Assembly: GCF_037975245.1 (NCBI RefSeq)
Contig: NC_092577.1
Location: 12,302,013-12,366,012 of the forward strand
Source of the DNA: Apostichopus japonicus
Taxonomy: Eukaryota; Echinodermata; Holothuroidea; Aspidochirotida; Stichopodidae
Reading direction: 5' to 3'
DNA: 64,000 bases
Under the pieces are notes generated by a model. It searched no databases and had not been told where the DNA came from. It saw nothing but the letters and a program-made list of their open reading frames with translations. This document shows positions 13,085 through 24,603 of the stretch, one piece after another (position 1 is the first letter of the stretch; every line of letters begins with the position of its first letter). The translations under genes were made by a program, and so were the position numbers.

Positions 13085-13482
13085 AACATAACTTAAATAT
13101 TGACGTAAATGAATAAGGGGTTAATCAACGGTCTAGCGTGCGTTACTTACAGGATTAATGCACGATCGGGGGATAATGCAAGCGATATGCACGAGGGCTC
13201 CGCCCTCGTGCATCCAGCGATAGCATTAATCATGTGAGTAACGCACGCTAGACCGTTGGTTAACCCCGTTCATTCATACACTACCATTTATGTGTGGGAA
13301 AAATCATAAAACAAAACATTTTTGGTTACATATGACCAAAGATTTATTAAAGTGATGCCCCGTAATTTTACCGTGCGTTACTCACAGGATTAACCACGGT
13401 CAGCTGACCTGAATGGACCAATAGGATTTAGGAATCTTTACTAAGTATGAATGAACATAATTTAAATATTGACGTAAATGAA
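13085..13482. repeat. 29-bp direct repeats bracketing the palindrome
   Basis: The phrase TTAAATATTGACGTAAATGAA with its AACATAA lead-in occurs at 13085-13113 and again at 13454-13482, with one mismatch. The copies are 369 bp apart and enclose the palindrome and its loose half-arm. Confidence 0.8.
13109..13277. mobile_element. 169-bp near-perfect palindrome (foldback MITE-like)
   Basis: The left arm begins ATGAATAAGGGGTTAATC and the right arm ends AACCCCGTTCATTCAT. The arms match through GGTCTAGCGTGCGTTACT and ATTAATGC, and the centre is GCACGAGGGC-tcc-GCCCTCGTGC. Almost the whole element can fold into one hairpin. A loose third half-arm (CCGTGCGTTACTCACAGG) lies near 13371-13390. No protein is encoded. 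Confidence 0.8.
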
Positions 13483-13489
13483 AGTGGAA

Positions 13490-14600
13490 ATGACTAACAC
13501 TTCCAGTATATACCTCATCCATCTTTGAACAGTGTACGTTGTGACTTCGTTCATAAACTTCACACGTAGATATAGTTACACAAAGTTTCTTTAAACGGTG
13601 ACCCCGTGCGAGACATCTTGATGCCGGCGTTGAATCTGTGTGACGTCACAATAGTGAAACACTATACTAATACGATTATGAAATTACATTGATTCAAATT
13701 TATCAGCGATATCGATAATTTAATCCAAGTCTTATATACAATCTGGAATATATCTGTCCTGTATTTCTGGTAACGTAGCGTAGCTAAACTACTTCGGTAT
13801 ATGTGACGACACGCGTTATGTCACCAAGTGTGTTTTGATGACTGATTTATAAGAAGATAACACCGTAGGTTATAACAAAGACACACACACATACAAATGA
13901 TTGTTCACAACCTCTGAGTAACTTATGACTGTTTGCTTCGAGGTTTGTAATTACACATGGGACTGCTTTCTTTTTTCACTTAGTTGCATATTGTTTCTAT
14001 TCCAGTTCTGTGGAATCATATTCAGAGATCATTTCTTCCCGACATTTGATTTTTATCGATCCAGGAAGACTCCAAACCTCCGAACTATGTTTTATGTTGT
14101 CTTTTTTTCTTTTTATTCTCGTTCAGTATAGTACTCGGATTCCTATCTCTTAACAGTGAATGAGAATTTCGCCCGCGGTCTGTATGCATAATACAAGGGA
14201 AGGTTAGCCTCTTCAGTAACAGGCCGTAAATAACACGAACGGGGGTCTATATTCTAAGCGACCGCGGTAACAAACTCGACAGAAATTGCGCGCGTTTAAC
14301 CAACGACCGACTACTTGACTTCGTACTTGCTACGGGCAAATCTCGCAAGTTTCCTTATGATTTTGGAAACTGGATATCAGCGTTGGCATCCCTTAAGGGA
14401 ATAAATCTCAGTTAAGGGTGAAGTATCCTGTAAGTACCGAAGGTAATCTTGACGATATTCGCAGCAGTAGAAGATCAACGTTACAAAACCGATCCAACAC
14501 CCAAACGCATTTCTATATTGACGTATGCGAGAAAATAACCAAAAAACAAAACAAAACAAAGCAAAAAAGGAGAAGAAAAAGACAAGAAATGCGATGAAAA
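13490..14600. other. Intergenic stretch without a supported gene
   Basis: A perfect TGACGTCA octamer is at 13641-13648. The part at 14160-14340 is richer in CpG than its surroundings, but no promoter or exon can be defined. A frame at 13925-14131 is Phe-rich and unrecognised. Confidence 0.45.
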
Positions 14601-14625
14601 TGAAGGCGAGATAATCGCCATTTAT

Positions 14626-14630
14626 ATATG

Positions 14631-14696
<66 letters not shown>

Positions 14697-14698
14697 CA
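14626..14698. repeat. (AT)n microsatellite
   Basis: About 70 bp of alternating AT with two ATAAAT interruptions. Confidence 0.95.
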
Positions 14699-14701
14699 CA
14701 T

Positions 14702-14750
14702 ACTTTTTATGCAAGAATGAAAATGAACTGCGACAAAATTCTGTTCCTAT

Positions 14751-14791
<41 letters not shown>

Positions 14792-14837
14792 GGAAGATAA
14801 TTTTATCGCAGTTCATTTTTATTCTTGCATAAAAAGT
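14702..14837. repeat. Inverted repeat with an (AT)n loop
   Basis: The left arm starts ACTTTTTATGCAAGAATG. The right arm is its complement ending CATTCTTGCAT-like AAAAAGT. Arms of about 50 bp differ at roughly six positions and enclose about 40 bp of (AT)n. This is a hairpin-forming foldback repeat without coding capacity. Confidence 0.8.
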
Positions 14838-14839
14838 TA

Positions 14840-16620
14840 GGAATGACCTATGGGAGTCGCGAAACGCCTCTCTGGGTTTTCTACTAAAAGCGTGAGAGCG
14901 TTACATTGTCTCTATGGATTTGATTTGAAATCAAAGCCTGATAGTCGTGAACAAGCAGTATTGTTTGTTTGTGAAGACGCAACTCAAGACGACGCCTTCC
15001 TTAGCCACGGGGATATATAGCCTATATAACGTTATTTCGGTTAATTTCTAAGAAAAAAAACAGTCATACTTTTTACTATTACATCTCTTCATCCGGAAAA
15101 ATCTTCATTATTACAGGTGTCAATTTGTTTTCATCTTTTTGGTGTTCCATGTCGTTTTCGACAAGCTTCAAGCCACGTGATAAGAATTCGTTCCACGTTA
15201 TGACTGCAGTCATTGTATTGTAAAATTGATTCCACTATTGAAGGAGAAATTCTCTTTCAATGTCCTCTCTTTTCTCTCGACATTATTTTTGTCATTAAGT
15301 TGATATCCCTCACAGTTATATGAAGCACTTTACGCCTTAGTTGGAATTACATTGTAAAGGAGCCATGTGCTTTCGCATGTTTTTTTCTTAATGTATTTTT
15401 TAATGCATTTTTTTTACGACAGGCTTGTCTTATAAGTATTTGTTTATGTTAGAATCGCCTAAAATATAAAGTGAGTAGTCTGTTAGAGGGCTTGCTTTTA
15501 AAGGTTGAAAATAATACTTCAAAATCATTGATTTGAGATTTCCTTTCAGTAACACTTATATACCATAGCAAAAAAAAAAAATACAGGTGGATGCAATTTT
15601 GGACGAGTCTAATGCTGTTCAGTCACTAGCACGTTAGGATAGTAAACCTATCCTCCTTTTGATCTAAGAAGCCTATGTTGGCATTAGCTGCTTTTTTGCG
15701 GTATTTGTTTTTCTCAAGCAACTGCTAACAGACATAATGGTTTGGGAAGATACGGATAACCTCTCAGCCTCGACATTGCCTCAGTCCTAGTCTACTGATG
15801 AAAAATTCTACCGCACATACTTTAGTTATTAATAAGGCGTTTCAAACTAATCAAATAAGTTAGAATTTCGTTGCAACCCTTTGAAAAGATTCAAGGAAAA
15901 ATACAAAAACACTCGGTCGATACAAAGGACTATAGACAGATTAATCTAAATTAGCCGCAGGAAATGCATTGGTATTTAATATGAAGTTAAACCAACTTTT
16001 AAAAGAAAATTATGATACCTAGTTCTTTATTTCATTTTTTTCTCATTTTGGGCTTGAACAACAATCGTGATTTTTGCGTCGACAATTCTTTTTCAACCCA
16101 ATGCCATTAGTTTAACTGGCGTACGTTTATCTGAAAGATGTCCAGGGGGAAATCTGACTTATTAAGCTATAACCAAATGGATAGTTGTCAATTTAATTAT
16201 TTACTGTAATCTAACCTCTTCCTGGATAACTTAAACTATACTGTTGAAAATAATTTGGATATCAGAAACGTTGCCTTATCTTGCCCAGAGAGGCTCACCA
16301 GAAACTTATACAGATAGCTTTAGGATACGAGTAATTGGTTGTAACATACCAATTTATATATTAAGAAAACGTGTTAGAGTAGATCTTTCTTCCAAAATGT
16401 ATGTATTTTTGTTTTCTAACTTAAGTCTTGTCTTGATAGGGGAACTACGAACTGTAATGAACTTATATATGTTTTTGTTATGGCAGTTCCTCTGAAGTTA
16501 CTTTTATGTTAAGTAATTCTGAAACTTATGTGCGTGTAAGGTTAAACCACGAATGCAAAAGTACAACTTAAGGGCAGTGTGTGTGTGCTATACTCTATCA
16601 GTGAACTGTGCGCCAAACCC
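14840..16620. other. Intergenic stretch without a supported gene
   Basis: AT-rich. An 83-codon frame at 16244-16495 has no recognisable motif and no splice signals around it. Confidence 0.5.
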
Positions 16621-16644
16621 ATTAGACCCATCAAGATGGTACGT

Positions 16645-16880
16645 AATGTGAATGTCTTGATATATACAGTAGAAGGGTGCTATTAGGATTACAGCAAGAA
16701 CTGCATATGTGTAAAGCCAACAAATATGGTTGTTGTGATTACATATATCCTCAGTTCTTACTATAAACCTAATAGCACATGCGACCAATTTATCAGATTT
16801 ATCAACACGATCTAGTTTTTACTGCGGTACAAAGTTTTAAGATTTACAGCAGTTACTGTAATCTGAGTGTATATCGGCTG
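16645..16880 (-). mobile_element. Palindromic MITE, copy 2 (truncated)
   Basis: On the - strand it matches the copy at 37964-38261 through CAGCCGAT, TTACAGTAACT, CTGTAAATCTTA, GATAAATCTGATAAATTGGT and GTAAGAACTGAGGATAT. The far end, below about 16645, no longer matches. It contains inner inverted repeats (ACAGYAAGAACTG / CAGTTCTTACT). Confidence 0.75.
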
Positions 16881-16884
16881 CTTG

Positions 16885-18655
16885 GTCGGTCCAGAGTTTG
16901 TTCATCTACGCCGATTATTAGACTGCGTACATTCAACCCTCACCATATATACATGACATGTATTGTGAACAATTATGGCGCCACACACGCCGAGCCCAAT
17001 CTGCCAACTTTGAGGTCACACTAGATCAAACGTGCATATAGTTGGCTAAATGTATAATTTCTATATTCGTACATTTGACATTTATCCTCATATCTAATTT
17101 GTGTTCTTTTTCATAATATTGAAACGTTTTCGGAATCGTCCTTAAAACATCAACCATTTCTGTTTTACATCTTGCAATTATGAAAAATTTATGAAAAATG
17201 TTATTATAGGAAACACTACAGTTTTTCTCAAACTACCTTTGTAATATAATGAATAACCAGCAAAACAGATGCATTTAACAAATTACTTGCATCTATAGAG
17301 AAATGCCTTCTGTAATGTTTCGCCCCCCCCCCTTTTAGGCCCTTCAATGTGCTATCTGTAGGCTCCGATTAACCCCAGAGAGATCTAACTCTGTCGAGAT
17401 TAAGCTGTTGAAACTAAGAGTTCTGTTTGATTCATCAATTTCTTGTTGCTTTTCTATACCATATATCCAGAGGATAAAATGTGAAATTCGAGTGGGAAAT
17501 TAATAAATTGAATTCCAGGGAAGGGAAAATCTAAATTTCTTTTCTTGAGAGGGTAAACCATATATAACCTAAACCAATTCCATGATTGGCAGACTAGCGT
17601 GCGATACAAAAAAAAATATGAAGATGGCGTTAAGTTGGATATGTATAATGAACTGCTAAAATAGTTTTTTAGCCATCATGACATGGTTTTAAATCAATTT
17701 CTTAGTTTTCTCCTTCACATCTAGAGAAAAAGGTAAAAAAAAAGCAAAACACATATCGTTACTCCTTAAATAGACTCCGACAAAGAGGAAATACTTTATA
17801 ACACTACGGAAAACCAGGTTGGGGTTTCTCTTATCACGAAGGACATGTCCCTGAGAAATAAAGTCCAACATTTAGTTTTCATAAAAGCGCCGCAAGTAAT
17901 AATTGATGCAGTTCTACTCTTTGTGAAACTTAAACTCGAAAATGGAGAGCTAAAATTCGTCTTGCTTTCTTAAAGATCAATTTAGCTGGAAAAAAAGCTT
18001 CGTCCACGTCAACCAGAAGCAAAGAGAGAATAGAGACTAGAACAAACTTTGCGCAAATATGCATTATTTCCCCTCCCTTTTTCCGTTTTCTTATGAGATA
18101 ATAAATGTGCAACTTAACTGATGATTACATTAAGCTTTATCTCGTTTTTCCAATTTTTGTTTTTGAAGGTTACAGATTGGTAAGGTTGGTCTGAAATTCC
18201 AAACCTTTAGTATTAAAGTAAACGTGTCAAATAATTGGTATTTATCTTTGACTAAAGAAGTACATTATATACGGTCATAAATAGTACGAAGTCAGTTGTT
18301 TAGTTTAAGATTTGGTTGATTGCTGTCAACTTGCAAACACAATGAAGTTTTATACAAAACTGTCATTAAAGTTTTAAGAATGCTCGGGGTAATAAAAACC
18401 TGTGAAAATTGACTGCTCGTCTTAAAGGCAGACTTGCCTATCTCGTGACAATAACGTAATATGTAAGAATAGGTCCATGAGACATGTTATCCAGAAAGGG
18501 TTGTACAAGCGATAAGGAAGGAATACTCCATATTTGATCATGGTGACATTTATACGAAATATTTCACAATGCTTTACCTTTGTGAAATTTATTTGTAAAG
18601 TAGAAGAAGGTCTAGGACCTTAGTAATGTATTCATGAAAACAAAATGAATCCAGT
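16885..18655. other. Intergenic stretch without a supported gene
   Basis: AT-rich with a C run near 17322-17331. Only frames of about 60 codons, none recognisable. Confidence 0.5.
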
Positions 18656-18660
18656 TATTA

Positions 18661-18747
18661 TACCATGCGCGTATTGGAAAATGTTAATGTACTTACAGAG
18701 CGTCGTAAGTGTATAGATTAAACTGCCGTCAGCAGAAAACTCTGATC

Positions 18748-18748
<1 letters not shown>
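18661..18748 (-). repeat. Dispersed repeat segment, copy 2
   Basis: Reverse complement of 10661-10746, again next to an (AT)n tract (18755-18784). Confidence 0.8.
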
Positions 18749-18787
<39 letters not shown>

Positions 18788-18789
18788 AG

Positions 18790-21700
18790 AGTAGTATACT
18801 TGGATCGGTAATCTATTTGTAATATCAAAGATAGTTTCTTTTTTTCCCTTTGGTTATTTCCCAATATTTCCACTATAAATCATATATTTCATTTGATTCT
18901 CAAGGAAGATTTGCACTGAGGAGATTTTCAGATTGCTTGATTCTTCCTTCCCTCGATTATTGGATCTACACAAATGTCACTAGGCATGCTGATTCATATC
19001 GCAGTCGTACCTCCTTGGGGATGATGACTCTTGTCCCTGAGGCATGTAAGAAACTGTCGTTAAATGTGACTAAATCATTAAAAAAAGGTCTGACTTTGCT
19101 TACACCTTCATTTTAAAACAAAAGGATAACTCTCTTTCGCGTTAGCTTTGTCACTTTCAGTGATTATAAAAAAAATAAAATAAAATAAAAAAAAGACATT
19201 GTAAAATGAGAGGCAGAGTTACATCATAAGTACTATGTGTATGAATTATCTACATGGTTAACAATACTGACCCATTGGTGACGTCATTAACTTATCTGAA
19301 AATGCGCAAAATCAATGGCAATTATTACAGGGGTCTTAATCACTGGCTAAAACTACCCGCTTCGGATTTAATGTTAAGTTCTTGAACGAAATAATGCCGA
19401 ATTGAAGCAATATATGCTATAGAAAACAAAACAGACTTCTGTGGCATTTTAAAACCTAATATAAAACACGCCAAAATTTTGACCGTCCTTTTGAATATGT
19501 TCTTTACTTTCTGTGTTTGATATCAGATTACCGACCTCCTAAAAATTGGTGTAAAATGTAAGCTCGGGGCAGCGTAAAATGCAAATATGGAAACAGAAAC
19601 ATGTGTTAAGTAATGAGTTCCGAAACTGACTGGAACTGAAGAGGATATTTATCCCTTTAGTTCCTTTTGGCCTCTTTGAAGATCCAGAAGGTATATACGT
19701 AAATGGTCTTAAAGGACATCCGTAAAGAATTGACATAGAAACCAAGAGTTGACAAAGATTAATCTTTTACTTATAATTTAAAAGAAAATATAGAATTATC
19801 AATTGATTAACCTCTGATAGTTAATTGGTTTATCATTTCGCCAACTTTGAGGAACAAATGTTGAATAACTTACTAACTGAATGACAGGTTGATAGAATCA
19901 CTGAAGGAGGAAAAACAAATATTTATGGAAAGTAAAGAGTTTTCTATAAACTTCAGTGAGTCTACGAGATAAGGAAATAGCTACCATGCTTGGTCTGTGT
20001 CCTTAAATTGGCAATCTTTATGAGAGACTCTTCATTTGTTATATTCTCAGCAAAACGTGATTAAATACATGCTTATTCAGAGTCGATAAGACCCAAAACA
20101 ATTTAAGAAGAATAACAAGCAAGAACTGTCCTTGTATTACAGCAATCCATTGAATTTCAAATTAAGGACATCGTATTATTTATTCATCACCTTGGAAAGA
20201 AACACACATTCATAGTTGTGTTGATATTTTTTTCAATGTTTAATACGGATACTGTCTGCGAATATTAACATTCGTAGAAAAAACGAAACTAAGAACTATG
20301 TCTCAGTTGTCAGAAATGACCTTCTAGGAGTTCTGTTATGACAATGTAAAGGATTTAGATCTTGGGGGTCATCTTACCTAATTGGAAGTTAGAGGGCAGC
20401 AATGAATCATGGCAAGATTAAATCAAATCAATGGAAGATAAAGGAAACGGCAAACACTATAGAGAAGAAAACTCTTTCTATGATTACGTTTCTTAGTCAT
20501 CAACAGTTTATTCGAACGTGCACATAAATAGTGTTTTCTGGGAATCTTTCACTGTCCGCGAAGTGCGTCTCCAATCAGTCAAATGTACCTTAAAATTAAT
20601 TACAGCCATAGATCCAGGGGGGGGGGGGGTGTGACCTTTGAGTTGTTCTAATAACATATTTTGAATTTTCGTGTGAGGTTCAAATGAGGACATGGGGAGG
20701 GGTAGGGGGTTCTACCTCACCCCGATCACGCCTGAATTTCGATGATAAAGAATCTGACAGAAAGCAAGACAGTAACGCTGTGTTGCTGTTGCAAGGAATA
20801 CAACCGTAAAAAAAAAATCAGTATAAATGAGGGACTGAATACCATAAAATGATGAATTAAAATAAATTCAAAATAAGATTTACGAAAATAAAAGGATAAG
20901 ACATGGCTTTAAAGGATTTGATTTGCTTCATAAACATTTTTTGGGTGTCAGTACTAAATATTAAAAGGAAGGAAATTAACCAAAAAACCTTTAAAAAAAG
21001 ACATTTTTCTAGAGAATTATATCGATCTTCTTTCACTGACCGCTCTTCACTGTCGGCCTTCATTGCAAACCTTCTACATATAGTCAGTCAACAAGGTAAT
21101 GCATGCGTGTCACGTTGGGACACTCAAGTCGTTTGATGTACATAGCGTCTTAACAAGGCAATTTGACACGTCACGGTCGAATTCGATATTCGTTTGTTGT
21201 CTCGGTCATTGTCATTGCTACTTAATCAGCCGGGTATCGATTTGATTTCATGTGTGTATTCACTGAGTCTGGCTTAATGTGTGGTGGATGCGTTGGGCGT
21301 TGGAATCGGCGCAGTATCGGTACAGATATTATAATGGAATGAACAGTTGTGTGTGGTTGTGTGTCAGTGATGTTACACTACAATCCGTTCTAGCTGATGT
21401 TGGTTACATGATTCCATTCCATTTCTAGTCTTTGCTGATAAATGTTCAGATTTTCACCTTTATTGATAATTGTAGAGGATGCTTTCATACAACACACATG
21501 ATTACCATGCATGGGAGGGGTAACATTGAGTCAAGTCGGATGAAATGTATTTTAGGTGTTAATGTCGTCCTGTTTACCCCGTAAGTATGATATAACGAAT
21601 CACGCATGTTTGGTAATTGCGACGTCTTTATGTAAGTAATGCCTTTTACAGCTTTTCAATGATAATAGTAAAAAACAAATTACGTGAAATTGAATGATTC

Positions 21701-22515
21701 AAATTGTAGTGAAATATTGGTCAACATTAAGGAAAGGGCAAAATCCTTTATAAATACGACGACGTTGCTGTTGATGAAATAAATTGAAATTACTAGAATT
21801 TGCTTAAACCAACGTTTGGTTTATATTCGGAGGATATTGGAATTTATAGCTTTTGGCTATGATTCCCACTCTTGCGTGTTTGAAAATCAGAGTAACTATA
21901 AGAGGCAATGTTATCATTGCTACTTTGATGGTGAAGCAGGAAAACTCTATAAAAATGAAAATACAACTTAGTTTGTAAGACTCTCAAGGTCAGTACTGGC
22001 TAAAGCTGTAGGTTGTGATAACAAATCACATTATAATGATTAAAGTGATATATGCATATTCATTATGTTATATAGCTGCATTTAAAAGACCAGTTTGTGA
22101 GGATATCATATCAGCATGTTACAAGACAACAACAGCATGTTGATATGACATATGAAAAATGAAAAAAATGAACTTGTTGTGTTACAATGTGTTACAGCAT
22201 ATTAGAAGTTATTTCAACATGTATGACAACTCTACTATAACAGAAAGAAGATCACCACTTTAGTTCAACCTGGGGGATTCTTTAATCTATGTCTGAACCT
22301 ATCGGTGTTCAAGGGCGTGGCCGTTCGTTTATCAATTTCAGAATTTATAGCAATATCTTACGTAGAAAACTCAGTGTGCTATAACTTAACATCAATATGC
22401 CAAGGTTGTTTTTAATGACTTTGGTATTAATAATAATAATAACGTGATAATCCACTTATTTGAATTGGTGACGTTATCAATACGTGAGAAAGTGTTGATG
22501 AATATCATATTTGCA
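18790..22515. other. Intergenic stretch without a supported gene
   Basis: No frame with splice support. It holds an (AAAAT)n patch near 19168-19195, a TGACGTCA octamer at 19279-19286 and a G run near 20618-20630. An 88-codon frame at 18850-19116 is unrecognised. Confidence 0.45.
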
Positions 22516-22521
22516 CTGTAG

Positions 22522-22525
22522 TGTC

Positions 22526-22573
<48 letters not shown>
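22522..22573. repeat. (AT)n microsatellite before SINE copy B
   Basis: About 50 bp of pure alternating AT. Confidence 0.95.
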
Positions 22574-22576
<3 letters not shown>

Positions 22577-22605
22577 CATAAAGTCTGTTCAAAGTATCTC
22601 TTTCG

Positions 22606-22921
22606 AGATCCGGCTTTAGGAATCACAAATGATTTCGAATTGGTTAGCATCATGTTTGATCTCTAGAGTATGGCAAAAATATGTCACCAAAAACAGAACT
22701 AGTATTGTTCGATACAGGTGACAAACGCCTACAGTGGAATTACGACCTTCCTTACCGGTTTCGAACCTCTGGACATACAATCAGCGTCCATAGCCTAGTG
22801 GTTAGGGTGTCCGCGTACAGAGCGGAAGGCCCGTGGTTCGAATCCCGGTGGAGGCTGAAAGTTTTTTCACTGTTCTTGATTTTCCAACTCATTACGATTT
22901 TCATTTATATATATATATATT
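22606..22921 (+). mobile_element. tRNA-derived SINE, copy B
   Basis: Same family as 10225-10525. The tRNA-like block is at 22784-22855 and is identical to copy A through both promoter boxes. The tail (CAACTCATTACGATTTTCAT) ends in a short (AT)n. The first 20 bases (22606-22625) are the exact reverse complement of the matching 20 bases in copy A. The 104-codon frame through it is incidental. Confidence 0.8.
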
Positions 22922-23473
22922 ATCCATCTTGGCGGCGGAACAATCTAGTTACCATACAGTCATATGAGTGTATAAATTGTACGTATCCGCAATAAATAGT
23001 GAGGTCATTCACATTTGATATTTTATTGACAAAGAATGCGTTATATTCTTTGCACATGAACTAAGTCATGTCAAATTTACTAAGTTCCAAGAAAATCGAA
23101 CAAGGGCTCTCCAGACAACAGGTGTGATCCACAAACCACTTGAGTGTCAATCGAAAGTCGCTTTCAGAGATACTCTACAACTGGAATTAAAGTTTCATCA
23201 ATATTATCGGGATTCATTTTGAGAATGTGTCTAAAGATTAGGGAGAGAGCAGTTAGCGTGTTGCCTGTAAACAGTGTTATATCGGATGTTACTTGTACAC
23301 AGTGACTGGCTATAGGATAGAGGCACATACAGCTGTTAATATCAATTTAGACAGACAGACAGACAGTTTAGTAGTTTTGCGGACACAGGCGTGCTATATT
23401 GTATTACTTAATGAGATGCGTGATTTTGAATTCGATTTAAAATAGCTTACCTTTAGGACATATATGAACTTTA

Positions 23474-23515
23474 TGACGTCAGATGATGGAATAACTAAAT
23501 AACAACTATAAAAAG
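23474..23515 (+). promoter_or_regulatory. Probable promoter of the peptide-precursor gene: CRE plus TATA box
   Basis: A perfect palindromic cAMP-response element, TGACGTCA, is at 23474-23481. A good TATA box, TATAAAAAG, is at 23507-23515. Transcription would start near 23540. CRE-plus-TATA is a common arrangement in neuroendocrine peptide genes, which agrees with the product inferred downstream. The link to that gene is inference: it rests on position, on a donor site at 23653 and on a 3' splice site just before the ATG. Confidence 0.5.
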
Positions 23516-23539
23516 TGAGATTATTATTTCCACTTATAT

Positions 23540-23652
23540 CACAGATCATAGTATTCGTGTTTCGCTATTGTCTTCACACAAAAAGCCTGCCAGAGATTAA
23601 GTTAATGAAATTCCGTTTGCAGATTTGTTAGTTGCAGTTAGTTTGCCTGACG
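23540..23652 (+). other. Probable 5'UTR exon of the peptide-precursor gene
   Basis: The start is estimated about 25-30 bp after the TATA box. The 3' end is placed at the donor GACG|GTGAGA (GT at 23653-23654). The intron would run to the acceptor TTTTTTCAG at 24386. Alternative first exons cannot be excluded. Confidence 0.4.
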
Positions 23653-24401
23653 GTGAGAATAAGGTCAAAGTTTCCAAATATTTGTACCAATTCTTCAGAT
23701 TGTCAACGCAACATCGTCAGCATCATTAGAACAACGAGCTTTTCTCAGTTAAAGCGTTTACTTTGAAAACGCTAATAAACCGGAGGTATAGTCATAGACA
23801 GCTGTTTAATATTTATATTTATACTAGAAATAAATAAATGAAATTAAAATTAAATAACCCAACATTACTTTGCTCTGTTAGGGGTGTAAATATAAAGGTG
23901 TTCACTGTATCGCAACATTCTTCATCTTTAACTTGCAGGTCACATCTCTATATAGCGTATGTGACAATTTATGTTCATTCATTTTTTTTTTCATTGTATT
24001 ACAAATACTTAATAATACTGTGAAAGAAAAGAAAATGATAGGTTTAAGCCAAGTATATAAACTACAAGATGGTTAAATAATTATATACAACACCACAATA
24101 TTGTTACGTGCACCATAAACGTGTCATATGAGATTCCACCGGGCATTATGTTTTCATATTCATTGGTTTTATGTTGATACAGAGGTGATGTTTTCGCTTG
24201 CGTCAATTTACCATGAAATGATATGAAAGATAATATCACCGACGATTAAACTATAATATAACTTTTTGGAGAACAATAAAAACAAACAATAACAAGTAAG
24301 TAAGTCGCCTTTATAGTCTTTAGTGGAATTGGCTGACAAAAAAAAAACATCTTGTCATAAATATTCCTTTTGGATTATTTTTTCAGACTCACATCATCAC
24401 C

Positions 24402-24603
24402 ATGAAGAGCATCTTTGCCGCCATTGTTGCATCCCTTTTGGCTGTCCTCCTACTTGCCCTGGCAACAGAGGCAGCACCTCTCGATGAAAATGAAGCCCTA
24501 TTGGATAGAGCAGTTAGGAGTGCCTTGGACGAACCAATCAGCGATGATGAATTATTTGAAATCATTTTGGATTACCTGAGGGAGAAACAAATCGAAGATC
24601 CAA
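24402..24603 (+). CDS. Peptide precursor, first coding exon (signal peptide and acidic spacer)
   Basis: The exon starts at 24387 after ATTTTTTCAG and 15 nt of leader, with CACC directly before the ATG. It ends CCAA|GTAAGT in phase 1 after 67 codons. The frame stays open only 26 nt past the donor, which fits a true exon end. Confidence 0.7.
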
